Below are positions 1 to 10,552 of a stretch of 64,000 bases of DNA, in pieces. Made by a program: the position numbers and the translations under genes. The notes below the pieces were generated by a model that saw only the letters and a list, made by a program, of their open reading frames with translations, did not search any database and had not been told where the DNA came from. Position 1 is the first letter of the stretch, and every line of letters starts with the position of its first letter. Source of the stretch: Chamaelirium japonicum. Its lineage: Eukaryota; Streptophyta; Magnoliopsida; Liliales; Melanthiaceae. The stretch is taken from assembly GCA_947650365.1 (NCBI GenBank), contig CANTAL010000023.1, positions 1,805,501 through 1,869,500 of the forward strand, given 5' to 3'.

Positions 1-427
1 AGAATGGATCGTATGAATGAATTAGAATGGATCGTGCGAATGAATTAGAATGGATCGTACGAATGAATTAGAATAGATTGTGCGAATGAATTAGAATGGA
101 TCGTACGAATGAATTAGAATGGATCGTACGAATGAATTAGAATGGATCGTACGAATGAATTAGAATGGATCGTGCAAATGAATTAGAATGGATCGTACGA
201 ATGAATTAGAATGGATACATTCGAATTAGAATGGATCGTGCGAATGAATTAGAATAGATTGTGCAAATGAATTAGAATGGATCGTATGAATGAAATAGAA
301 TGGATCGTACGAATGAATTAGAATGGATCGTGCGAATGAATTAGAATGGATCGTACGAATGAATTAGAATGGATCGTACGAAGGAATTAGAATGGATCGT
401 ACGAATGAATTAGAAAGGATACATTCG
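1..427 (+). repeat. F block 1
   Basis: Purine-rich strand on +, continuing from outside the window. It holds 23-mers plus one 28-type unit without GTGC near 215-230. The last 140 bp (from about 280) are the left arm of a fold-back that is also found at 7.74 kb and 33.1 kb. Confidence 0.93.
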
Positions 428-470
428 AATTCATTCGTACGATCCATTCTAATTCCTTCGTACGATCCAT
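369..470. repeat. Perfect fold-back hinge, copy 1 (43-bp stem)
   Basis: The left arm at 369-411 and the right arm at 428-470 are exact reverse complements, separated by a 16-nt spacer at 412-427 (AGAAAGGATACATTCG). The centre carries GAATTC at 427-432. A 2-nt bulge (AT, 471-472) follows on the right, after which pairing resumes. It is an F-to-R switch. Confidence 0.93.
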
Positions 471-590
471 ATTCTAATTCATTCGCACGATCCATTCTAA
501 TTCATTCGCACGATCCATTCTAATTCATTCATACGATCCATTCTAATTCATTCACACAATCCATTCTAATTCATTCTAATTTATTCGTAT
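428..590 (-). repeat. R block 1
   Basis: Short inverted block between the GAATTC fold-back and the T6 module. It contains seven to eight pyrimidine-sense units. The segment from 280 to about 650 matches 33,105-33,475 at a constant offset of 32,825. Confidence 0.92.
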
Positions 591-625
591 GTGAGTGGAT
601 CGTGTTTTTTCTTGCTAATGAATTA
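570..625 (+). repeat. T6 switch module, copy 1
   Basis: Non-canonical sequence at an R-to-F switch: TTTATTCGTATGTGAG, then TGGATCGTG, then a T6 run at 605-610, then CTTGCTAATG. It cannot be made by simple point change of the 23-mer. The same module is at 33.40 and 35.51 kb on + and, reversed with A6-A7, at 22.71, 24.37 and 26.65 kb. Confidence 0.88.
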
Positions 626-2864
626 GAATGGATCGTACGAATGAATTAGAATGGATACATTCGTGCGAAAGAATTAGAATGGATCGTATGAATGAATTAG
701 ATTGGATCGTATAAATAAATTAGAATGGATCGTGCTAATGAATTAGAATGGATCGTGCGAATGAATTAGAATGGATCATGCGAATGAATTAGAATGGATC
801 GTACGAATGAATTAGAATGGATCGTTCGAATGAATTAGAATAGATTGTGCGAATGAATTAGAATGGATCGTACGAATGAATTAGAAAGGATACATTCGTG
901 CGAATGAATTAGAATGGATCGTATGAGTGTGAATGAATTAGAATGGATCATATTAATGAATTAGAATGGATCGTGCGAATGAATTAGAATGGATCGTACG
1001 AATGAGTAAGAATGGATCGTGCGAATGAATTAGAATGGATCGTATGAATGAATTAGAATGGATCGTGCGAATAAATTAGAATGGATCGTATGAATGAATT
1101 AGAATAGATTGTGCGAATGAATTAGAATGGATCGTACGAATGAATTAGAATGGATACATTCGTGCGAATGAATTAGAATGGATCGTATGAATGAATTAGA
1201 ATAGATCGTACGAATGAATTAGAATGGATCATATGAATGAATTAGAATGGATCGTGCGAATGAATTAGAATGGATCGTACGAATGAAATAGAATGGATTG
1301 TACGAATGAGATAGAATGGATCGTACGAATGAATTAGAATGGATACATTCATGCGAATGAATTAGAATGGATCATACGAATGAATTAGAATGGATTCATT
1401 CGTGCGAATGAATTAGAATGAATCGTACGAATGAGTAAGAATGGATCGTAGGGAATGGATTGAATTAGAATGAATCGTACGAATGAATTAGAATGGATCG
1501 TACGAAAGAATTAGAATGGATCGTTCGAATGAATTAGAATAGATTGAATTAGAATGAATCGTACGAATGAATTAGAATGAATCATACCGTACGAATGAAT
1601 TAGAATGGATCATACGAAGGAATTAGAATGGATCGTACGAATGAATTAGAATAGATCGTACGAATGAATTAGAATGGATCGTACGAAAGAATTAGAATGG
1701 ATCGTACGAAGGAATTAGAATGGATAGTACGAATGAATTAGAATGGATACCTTCGTGCAAATGAATTAGAATGGATCGTACGAATGAGTAAGAATGGATC
1801 GTACGAATGAAATAGAATGGATTGTATGAATGAATTAGAATGGATCGTGCGAATGAATTAGAATGGATCGTACGAATGAATTAGAATGGATCGTACGAAT
1901 GAATTAGAATGGATCGTACGAATGAATTAGAATGGATCGTGTGAATGAATTAGAATGGATCGTACGAATGAAATAGAATGGATTCGCACGAAGGAATTAG
2001 AATGGATCATACGAAGGAATTAGAATGGATAGTACGAATGAATTAGAATGGATACCTTCGTGCAAATGAATTAGAATGGATTGTACGAATGAGTAAGAAT
2101 GGATCGTACGAATGAAATAGAATGGATCGTATGAATGAATTAGAATGGATCGTGCGAATGAATTAGAATTGATCGTACGAATGAATTAGAATAGATTGTG
2201 CGAATGAATTAGAATGGATCGTACGAATGAGTAAGATGGATCGTGCGAATGAATTAGAATGGATCATATGAATGAATTAGAATGGATCGTATGAATGAAT
2301 TAGAATAGATCGTGCGAATAAATTAGAATGGATCGTATGAATGAATTAGAATAGATTGTGCGAATGAATTAGAATGGATCGTACGAATAAATTAGAATGG
2401 ATACATTCGTGCGAATGAATTAGAATGGATCGTATGAATGAATTAGAATCGATCGTACGAATAAATTAGAATGGATCCTACAAATGAATTAGAATGGATC
2501 GTGCGAATGAATTAGAATGGATCGTACGAATGAAATAGAATGGATTGTACGAATGAGATAGAATGGATCGTACGAATGAATTAGAATGGATACATTCATG
2601 CGAATGAATTAGAATGGATCATACGAATGAATTAGAATGGATTCATTCGTGCGAATGAATTAGAATGGATCGTACGAATGAGTAAGAATGGATCGTACGA
2701 ATGAATTATAATGGATTGAATTAGAATGAATCGTACGAATGAATTAGAATGGATCGTACGAATGAATTAGAATGGATCGTATGAACGAATTAGAATGGAT
2801 TGAATTAGAATGAATCGTACGAATGAATTAGAATGAATCATACGAATGAAATAAAATGGATCAT
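612..2864 (+). repeat. F block 2
   Basis: Long uninterrupted purine-sense stretch of 2.25 kb. Markers within it are ATACCGTACG at 1584, the GATACCTTCGTGC variant near 1747 and 2050, and a compound unit in which GGATTGAATTAG replaces a full junction (near 1448, 1543, 2712, 2796). A GATTCGCACGAAGG unit near 1978 shows the sequence used elsewhere as a switch hinge, but here it continues in the same direction. Confidence 0.93.
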
Positions 2865-3452
2865 AATCTAATTCATTCATACGATCCATTCTAATTCATT
2901 CGCACAATCTATTCTAATTCATTCGTACGATCCATTCTAATTCATTCGCACGATCTATTCTAATTCATTCGTATGATGCATTCTAATTCATTCGCACGAA
3001 TGTATCCATTCTAATTCATTCATACAATCTATTCTAATTCATTCGTACGATCTATTCTAATTCATTCGTACAATCCATTCTATTTCATTCGTACGATCCA
3101 TTCTTACTCATTCGTATGATCCATTCTAATTCATTCGCACGAATGTATCCATTCTAATTCATTCGTACGATCCATTCTAATTCATTCGTACGATCCATTC
3201 TAATTCATTCGTCTGATCCATTCTAATTCATTCATACGATCCATTCTAATTCATTCATACAATCCTTTCTAATTCTTTCACACGATCCATTCTAATTCAT
3301 TCGTACGATCCATTCTAATTCATTCGTACGATCCATTCTAATTCATTCGCACGAATGAATCTATTCTAATTCATTCGTACAATCTATTCTATTTCATTCG
3401 TATGATCCATTCTTACTCATTCGTAAGATCCATTCTAATTCATTGGCACGAA
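2846..3452. repeat. 607-bp duplicated segment with CATAATC hinge (copy 1)
   Basis: The segment matches 4,929-5,536 at offset 2,083-2,084, including the hinge GGATCATAATCTAATT and the GGCACGAATG end at 3445. A third copy with an internal deletion of about 211 bp lies at 14,145-14,541. Confidence 0.82.
2865..3451 (-). repeat. R block 2
   Basis: Pyrimidine-sense block entered through the CATAATC hinge. It ends at TTGGCACGAATGAGAATGG, a short switch without the T6 module. It contains the 28-type unit in reverse sense (CGCACGAATGTATCC) near 2992 and 3136. Confidence 0.92.
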
Positions 3453-3647
3453 TGAGAATGGACCGTATGAATGAAATAGAATAGATCGTACGAATGAATT
3501 AGAATGGATCGTATGAATGAATTAGATTGGATCGTATGAATGAATTACAATGGATTGTACGAATGAAATAGAATAGATCGTACGAATGAATTAGAATGGA
3601 TCGTGCGAATGAATTAGAATGGGTCGTACGAATTAATTAGAATGGAT
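3452..3647 (+). repeat. F block 3
   Basis: Eight to nine purine-sense units. They end in GGATACACGATCCAGATCC, a distinctive F-to-R hinge also found at 20,886 and, as the reverse complement, at 25,900. Confidence 0.9.
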
Positions 3648-3809
3648 ACACGATCCAGATCCATTCTAATTCATTCGCACAATCTATTCTAATTCATTCG
3701 TAGGATCCATTCTAATTCATTACTACGATCCATTCTAATTCATTCATACGATCCATTCTAATTCATTCGTACGATCCATTCTAATTCATTCGCACGATCC
3801 ATTCTAATT
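3464..3809. repeat. 346-bp duplicated hinge segment (copy 1 of 3)
   Basis: This matches 20,701-21,046 at a constant offset of 17,237, spanning the ACACGATCCAG hinge. Rare variants such as CGTAGGATCC and CATTACTA are shared. The copy at 25.75-26.3 kb is inverted and is closer to the 20.7-kb copy. Confidence 0.85.
3648..3809 (-). repeat. R block 3
   Basis: Seven pyrimidine-sense units. The block ends abruptly at CCATTCTAATTAAATGGATACC, where it switches to F inside the unit. Confidence 0.9.
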
Positions 3810-3845
3810 AAATGGATACCTTCGTGCAAATGAATTAGAATGGAT
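3810..3845 (+). repeat. F block 4 (micro-block)
   Basis: Only about 36 bp of purine sense, carrying the GATACCTTCGTGC variant. It ends in a GGATCC palindrome where the direction turns again. Confidence 0.8.
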
Positions 3846-3888
3846 CCATTCTAATTCATTCGTACGATCGATTCTAATTCATTCATAC
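3846..3888 (-). repeat. R block 4 (micro-block)
   Basis: About 43 bp, roughly two units, in pyrimidine sense. It ends in ATTCATACGAAGGAATTAG, where F resumes. Confidence 0.8.
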
Positions 3889-4946
3889 GAAGGAATTAGA
3901 ATGGATCGTACGAATGAATTAGAATGGATCGTACGAAGGAATTAGAATGGATCGTATGAAGGAATTAGAATGGATAGTACGAATGAATTAGAATGGATAC
4001 CTTCGTGCAAATGAATTAGAATGGATCGTACGAATGAGTAAGAATGGATCGTACGAATGAAATAGAATGGATCGTATGAATGAATTAGAATGGATCGTGC
4101 GAATGAATTAGAATGGATCATACGAATGAATTAGAATAGATTGTGCGAATGAATTAGAATGGATCGTACGAATGAATTAGAATGGATCGTACGAATGAAT
4201 TAGAATGGATCGTATGAATGAGTAAGAATGGATCGTACGAATAAAATAGAATGGATCGTATGAATGAATTAGAATGGATACGTGCGAATGAATTAGAATT
4301 GATCGTACGAATGAATTAGAATAGATTGTGCGAATGAATTAGAATGGATCGTACAAATGAATTGGAATGGATACATTCGTGCGAATGAATTAGAATGGAT
4401 CGTACGAATGAAATAGAATGTATCGTGCGAATGAATTAGAATGGATCGTACGAATGAATTAGAATGGATCGTAGGAATGACTTAGAATGGATCGTTCGAA
4501 TGAATTAGAATAGATTGTGCGAATGAATTAGAATGGATCGTACGAATGAATTAGAAAGGATACATTCGGGCGAATGAATTAGAATGGATCGTATGAGTGT
4601 GAATGAATTAGAATGGATCGTGCGAATGAATTAGAGTGGATCGTACGAATGAATTAGAATGGACCATACGAATGAATTAGAATAGATTGTGCGAATGAAT
4701 TAGAATGGACCGTACAAATGAATTAGAATGGATAAATTCGTGCAAATGAATTAGAATGGATTGTATGAATGAATTAGATTGGATCTTATAAATGAATTAG
4801 AATGGATCATACGAATGAATTAGAATGGATCGTATGAATGAATTTGAATGGATACATTCGTGCGAATGAATTAGAATGGATCGTATGAATGAATTAGATT
4901 GTACAAAGGAATTAGAATGGATCATACGAATGAAATAAAATGGATC
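3889..4946 (+). repeat. F block 5
   Basis: Purine-sense block with the GATACCTTCGTGC marker near 3992. From about 4330 onward it is the start of the 2.4-kb segment repeated at 13.5 kb. It ends in the CATAATC hinge. Confidence 0.92.
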
Positions 4947-5536
4947 ATAATCTAATTCATTCATACGATCCATTCTAATTCATTCGCACAATCTATTCTA
5001 ATTCATTCGTACGATCCATTCTAATTCATTCGCACGATCTATTCTAATTCATTCGTACGATCCATTCTAATTCATTCGCACGAATGTATCCATTCTAATT
5101 CATTCATACAATCTATTCTAATTCATTCGTACGATCCATTCTAATTCATTCGTACAATCCATTCTATTTCATTCGTACGATCCATTCTTACTCATTTGTA
5201 TGATCCATTCTAATTCATTCGCACGAATGTATCCATTCTAATTCATTCGTACGATCCATTCTAATTCATTCGTACGATCCAATCTAAATCATTCGTCCGA
5301 TCCTATCTAATTAATTCATACGATCCATTGTAATTCATTCATATAATCCATTCTAATTCTTTCACACGATCCATTCTAATTCATTCGTACGATCCATTCT
5401 AATTCATTCGTACGATCCATTCTAATTCATTCGCACGAATGAATCCATTCTAATTCATTCGTACTATCCATTCTATTTCATTTGTACGATCCATTCTTAC
5501 TCATTCGTAAGATCCATTCTAATTCATTGGCACGAA
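4929..5536. repeat. 607-bp duplicated segment with CATAATC hinge (copy 2)
   Basis: Direct copy of 2,846-3,452 at offset 2,083-2,084, nested inside the 2.4-kb segment. The 1-bp change in offset marks a single small indel. Confidence 0.82.
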
Positions 5537-5812
5537 TGTATCCATTCTAATTCATTCATACGATCCACTCTAATTCATTCGTACGATCCATTCCAATTCA
5601 TTCTAATTCTAATTCATTCGCCCGAATGTATCCATTCTAATTCATTCGTACCATCCATTCTAATTCATTCGCACAATCTATTCTAATTCATTCGTACGAT
5701 CCATTCTAATTCATTCGCACGATCCATTCTAATTCAATTGCACGATCCATTCTAATTCATTCATACAATCCATTCTAATTCTTTTGCACGAATGTATCCA
5801 TTCTAATTCATT
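4947..5812 (-). repeat. R block 5
   Basis: Pyrimidine-sense block with several reverse 28-type units (CGCACGAATGTATCC). It ends in TCATTACGAAAGAGTAAG, a switch found again at 14,815 with T in place of one A. Confidence 0.92.
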
Positions 5813-6293
5813 ACGAAAGAGTAAGAATGGATTGTACGAATGAATTAGAATGGATACATTCGTGCGAATGAATTAGAATGGATCATACGAATGAGTAAGA
5901 ATGGATCGTACGAATGAAATAGAATGGATTGTATTGTACGAATGAATTGGAATGGATCGTACGAATGAATTAGCATTGATCGTGCTAATGAATTAGAATG
6001 GAACGTACGAATGAATTAGAATGGATCGTAGAATGGATCGTATGAATGAATTAGATTGGATCGTACGAATGAGTAAGAATGGATCATACGAATGAAATAG
6101 AATGGATCGTACGTATCAATTAGAATGGATACATTCATGGGAATGAATTAGAATGGATCGTAAGAAGGAATTAGAATGGATCGTACGAAGGAATTAGAAT
6201 GGATCGTATGAATGAATTAAAATGGATACATTCGTGCAAAAGAAGTAGAATGGATTGTATGAATGAATTAGAATGGATCGTACGAATGAATTA
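5813..6293 (+). repeat. F block 6
   Basis: Purine-sense block containing one irregular unit (GTATTGTACG near 5930). It ends at TTAGACGTACGATCC, an F-to-R hinge shared only with 15,293. Confidence 0.92.
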
Positions 6294-7424
6294 GACGTAC
6301 GATCCATTCTAATTCATTCGTACAATCTATTCTAATTCATTCGTACGATCCATTCTAATTTATTCGTACAATCCATTCTAATTCATTCGCACGAATGTAT
6401 CCATTCTAATTCATTCATACGATCCATTCTAATTCATTCATATAATCCATTCTAATTCATTCGTACGATCCATTCTAATTCCTTCGTACAAATATATCTA
6501 CTCTAATTCATTCATACGATCCATTCTAATTCATTCACACAATCCATTCTAATTCTTTCACACGATCCATTCTAATTCATTCGTACGATCCATTCTAATT
6601 CATTCATATGATCCATTCTAATTCATTCATATAATCCATTCTAATTCATTCGTACGATCCATTCTAATTCCTTCGTACGAATGCATCTACTCTAATTCAT
6701 TCATACGATCCATTCTAATTCATTCGCACGATCCATTCTAATTCATACGTACGATCCGTTCTAATTCATTCATATGATCCATACTAATTCATTCATCTGA
6801 TCCATTCTAATTCATTCGCACGATCTATTCTAATTCATTCATACAATCCATTCTATTTCATTCGTACGATCCATTCTAATTCATTCGTAAGATCCATTCT
6901 AATTCATTCATACGATCCAATCTAATTCATTCATACGATCCATTCAAATTCATTAATACGATCCAATCTAATTCATTCATACGATCCATTCTAATTCCTT
7001 CGTACGATCCATTCTAATTCATACGATCCATTCTAATTCATTCGTACGATCCATTCTAATTCATTGGTACGATCCATTCTAAATCATTCGTACGATCCAT
7101 TCTAATTCATTCGCACGATCCATTCTAATTTATTCATACGATCCAATCTAATTCATTCATACGATCCATTCTAATTCATTCACACGAATGTATCCATTCT
7201 AATTCATTCGCACGATCCATTCTAATTCATTCATACAATCCATTCTAATTCTTTTGCACGAATGTATCCATTCTAATTCATTCGTACGATCCATTCTAAT
7301 TCATTCGTATGATCTATTCTAATTCATTCGCATGATCCATTATAATTCATTCATACGATCCAATCTAATTCATTCGTACGATCCATTCTAATTCATTCGT
7401 ACGATCCATTCTAATTCATTCATA
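6294..7424 (-). repeat. R block 6
   Basis: Long pyrimidine-sense block of 1.13 kb. Its first 470 bp belong to the 2.4-kb duplication. The rest shows no long duplicate I could match. It ends in CATTCATACATGTACGAATG, where ATGTAC leads back to F. Confidence 0.92.
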
Positions 7425-7885
7425 CATGTACGAATGAATTAGAATGGATACATTCGTGCGAATGAATTAGAATGGATCGTATGAATGAATTAGATTGGAT
7501 CGTATGCATGAATTAGAATGGATCGTGCGAATGAATTAGAATGGATCGTACGAATGAATTAGAATGGATCGAACGAATGAATTAGAATGGATACATTCGT
7601 GCAAAAGAATTAGAATGGATTGTATGAATGAATTAGAATGGATCGTGCGAATGAATTAGAATGGATCATACGAATGAATTAGAATGTATACATTCGTGCA
7701 AAAGAATTAGAATAGATCGTATGAATGAATTAGAATGGATCGTATGAATGAAATAGAATGGATCGTAAGAATGAATTAGAATGGATCGTGCGAATGAATT
7801 AGAATGGATCGTACGAATGAATTAGAATGGATCGTACGAAGGAATTAGAATGGATCGTACGAATGAATTAGAAAGGATACATTCG
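7425..7885 (+). repeat. F block 7
   Basis: Purine-sense block of about 20 units. From about 7725 it repeats, nearly base for base, the arm seen at 17,269-17,440 and at 280-411, and then enters the GAATTC fold-back. Confidence 0.92.
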
Positions 7886-7955
7886 AATTCATTCGTACGA
7901 TCCATTCTAATTCCTTCGTACGATCCATTCTAATTCATTCGTACGATCCATTCTA
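7800..7955. repeat. Perfect fold-back hinge, copy 2 (70-bp stem)
   Basis: The arm at 7800-7869 is the exact reverse complement of 7886-7955. The spacer at 7870-7885 is the same 16 nt (AGAAAGGATACATTCG) as at 412-427. This is the longest perfect stem found; the first mismatch is TTAG against CTAT. Confidence 0.93.
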
Positions 7956-8417
7956 TTTCATTCATACGATCCATTCTAATTCATTCATACGATCTATTCT
8001 AATTCTTTCGCACGAATGTATCCATTCTAATTCATTCGTACGATCCATTCTAATTTATTCGCACGATCCATTCTAATTCATTCATACAATCCATTCTAAT
8101 TCTTTTGCACGAATGTATCCATTCTAATTCATTCGTTCGATCCATTCTAATTCATTCGTACGATCCATTCTAATTTATTCGTACGATCCATTCTATTTCA
8201 TTCGTACAATCCATTCTATTTCATTCGTACGATCCATTCTATTTCATTCGTACGATCCATTCTAATTCATTCGCACGATCCATTCTAATTCATTCGTACA
8301 ATCCATTCTATTTCATTCGTACGATCCATTCTTACTCATTCGTATGATCCATTCTAATTCATTCGCACGAATGTATCCATTCTAATTCATTCGTACAATC
8401 CTTTCTTACTCATTCGT
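7886..8417 (-). repeat. R block 7
   Basis: Pyrimidine-sense block. It contains TTTTGCACGAATGTATCC followed by ATTCGTTCGATCC near 8103-8145, a marker that recurs at 20.05, 24.84, 43.63 and 63.64 kb. It ends in TACTCATTCGTAATGAATTAG, an unusual blunt switch. Confidence 0.92.
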
Positions 8418-9297
8418 AATGAATTAGAATGGATACATTCGTGCAAAAGAATTAGAATGGATTGTATGAATGAATTAGAATGGATCGTGCAAATGAATTA
8501 GAATGGATCGTGCGAATGAATTAGAATGGATCGTACGAATGAATTAGAATAGATTGTGTGAATGAATTAGAATGGATCGTACGAATGAATTAGAATGGAT
8601 ACATTCGTGCGAATGAATTAGAATTAGAATGAATTGGAATGGATCGTACAAATGAATTAGAATTAGAATGAATTGGAATGGATCGTACAAATGAATTAGA
8701 GTGGATCGTACGAATGAATTAGACTGGATACATTCGTGCCAATGAATTAGAATGGATCTTACGAATGAGTAAGAATGGATCGTACGAATGAAATAGAATG
8801 GATTGTACGAATGAATTAGAATGGATTCATTCGTGCGAATGAATTAGAATGGATCGTACGAATGAATTAGAATGGATCGTACGAATGAATTAGAATGGAT
8901 CGTGTGAAAGAATTAGACTGGATTGTATGAATGAATTAGAATGGATCGTATGAATGAATTAGAATGGATCGGACGAATGAATTAGAATGGATCGTACGAA
9001 TGAATTAGAATGGATACATTCGTGCAAATGAATTAGAATGGATCATACGAATGAGTAAGAATGGATCGTACGAATGAAATAGAATGGATTGTACGAATGA
9101 ATTAGAATGGATCGTACGAATGAATTAGAATAGATTGTATGAATGAATTAGAATGGATACATTCGTGCGAATGAATTAGAATGGATCGTACGAATGAATT
9201 AGAATAGATCGTGCGAATGAATTAGAATGGATCGTACGAATGAATTAGAATAGATTGTGCGAATGAATTAGAATGGATCGTATGAATGAATTAGATT
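8418..9297 (+). repeat. F block 8
   Basis: Purine-sense block. Near 8620-8690 a short local duplication makes GAATTAGAATTAGAATGAATTGG appear twice, about 40 bp apart. It ends at TTAGATTATGATCC. Confidence 0.92.
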
Positions 9298-9514
9298 ATG
9301 ATCCATTTTATTTCATTCGTATGATTCATTCTAATTCATTCGTATGATTCATTCTAATTCAATCCATTCTAATTCATTCGTACGATCCATTCTAATTCAT
9401 TCATACGATCCATTCTAATTCATTCGTACGATTCATTCTAATTCAATCCATTATAATTCATTCGTACGATCCATTCTTACTCATTCGTACGATCCATTCT
9501 AATTCATTCGCACA
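9298..9514 (-). repeat. R block 8
   Basis: About nine pyrimidine-sense units, including two GATTCATTCTAATTCAATCC compound units (the reverse sense of the GGATTGAATTAG compound). It ends at CGCACAATAAATAAG. Confidence 0.9.
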
Positions 9515-10433
9515 ATAAATAAGAAAGGATCGTGCGAATGAATTAGAATGGATCATATGAATGAATTAGAATGGATCGTATGAATGAATTAGAATGGATC
9601 ATACGAATGAATTAGAATGGATTCATTCGTGCGAATGAATTAGAATGGATCGTACGAATGAGTAAGAGTGGATCGTACGAATGAATTAGAATGGATTGAA
9701 TTAGAATGGATCGTACGAATGAATTAGAATGGATCGTACGAATGAATTAGAATGGATTGAATTAGAATGAATCGTACGAATGAATTAGAATGAATCATAC
9801 CGTACGAATGAATTAGAATGGATCATACGAAGGAATTAGAATGGATCGTACGAATGAATTACAATGGATTGTATTAATGAATTAGAATGGATCGTGCGAA
9901 TGAATTAGAATGGATCGTACGAATGAGTAAGAATGGATCGTGCGAATGAATTAGAATGGATCATATGAATGAATTAGAATGGATCGTATGAATGAATTAG
10001 AATGGATCATGCGAATAAATTAGAATGGATCGTAAGAATGAATTAGAATAGATTGTGCGAATGAATTAGAATGGATCGTACGAATGATTTAGAAAGGATA
10101 CATTCGTGCGAATGAATTAGAATGGATCGTATGAGTGTGAATGAATTAGAATGGATCGTGCGAATGAATTAGAATGGATCGTATTAATGAATTAGAATGG
10201 ATCGTGCGAATGAATTAGAATGGATCGTACGAATGAGTAAGAATGGATCGTGCGAATGAATTAGAATGGATCATATGAATGAATAAGAATGGATCGTATG
10301 AATGAATTAGAATGGATCGTGCGAATAAATTAGAATGGATCGTATGAATGAATTAGAATAGATTGTGCGAATGAATTAGAATGGATCGTACGAATGAACT
10401 AGAATGGATACATTCGTGCGAATGAATTAGAAT
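9515..10433 (+). repeat. F block 9
   Basis: Purine-sense block with ATACCGTACG at 9797 and, near 10,130, the irregular GTATGAGTGTGAATG unit that also marks 925, 4590, 13,805 and 26,876. It ends at TTAGAATTTCGTACGATCC. Confidence 0.92.
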
Positions 10434-10552
10434 TTCGTACGATCCATTCTAATTCATTCGCACGATCCATTCTAATTCATTAATACGATCCATTCTAATT
10501 CATTCGCACGATCCATTCTAATTCATTCACACTCATACGATCCATTCTAATT
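10434..10552 (-). repeat. R block 9
   Basis: Five pyrimidine-sense units. It contains TTCACACTCATACG, the reverse of the GAGTGTGAATG unit, and ends at CTAATTCGTATGAATTAG. Confidence 0.9.

Larger units (their letters stand above)
4330..6760. repeat. 2.4-kb duplicated segment, copy 1
   Basis: This aligns with 13,545-15,752. The offset is about 9,215 up to the CATAATC hinge and about 9,000 after it, because the second copy lacks roughly 211 bp of the R part. Block edges at 4946, 5812 and 6293 correspond to 14163, 14816 and 15293. It spans four orientation blocks, so it was copied as a mosaic after the inversions existed. Confidence 0.85.

Noticed and set aside
605..610. T6 run as a transcription terminator of a small RNA gene
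   Set aside because: No promoter boxes or RNA fold precede it, and the run lies within a module defined by orientation switching. The same run is present in reverse elsewhere.
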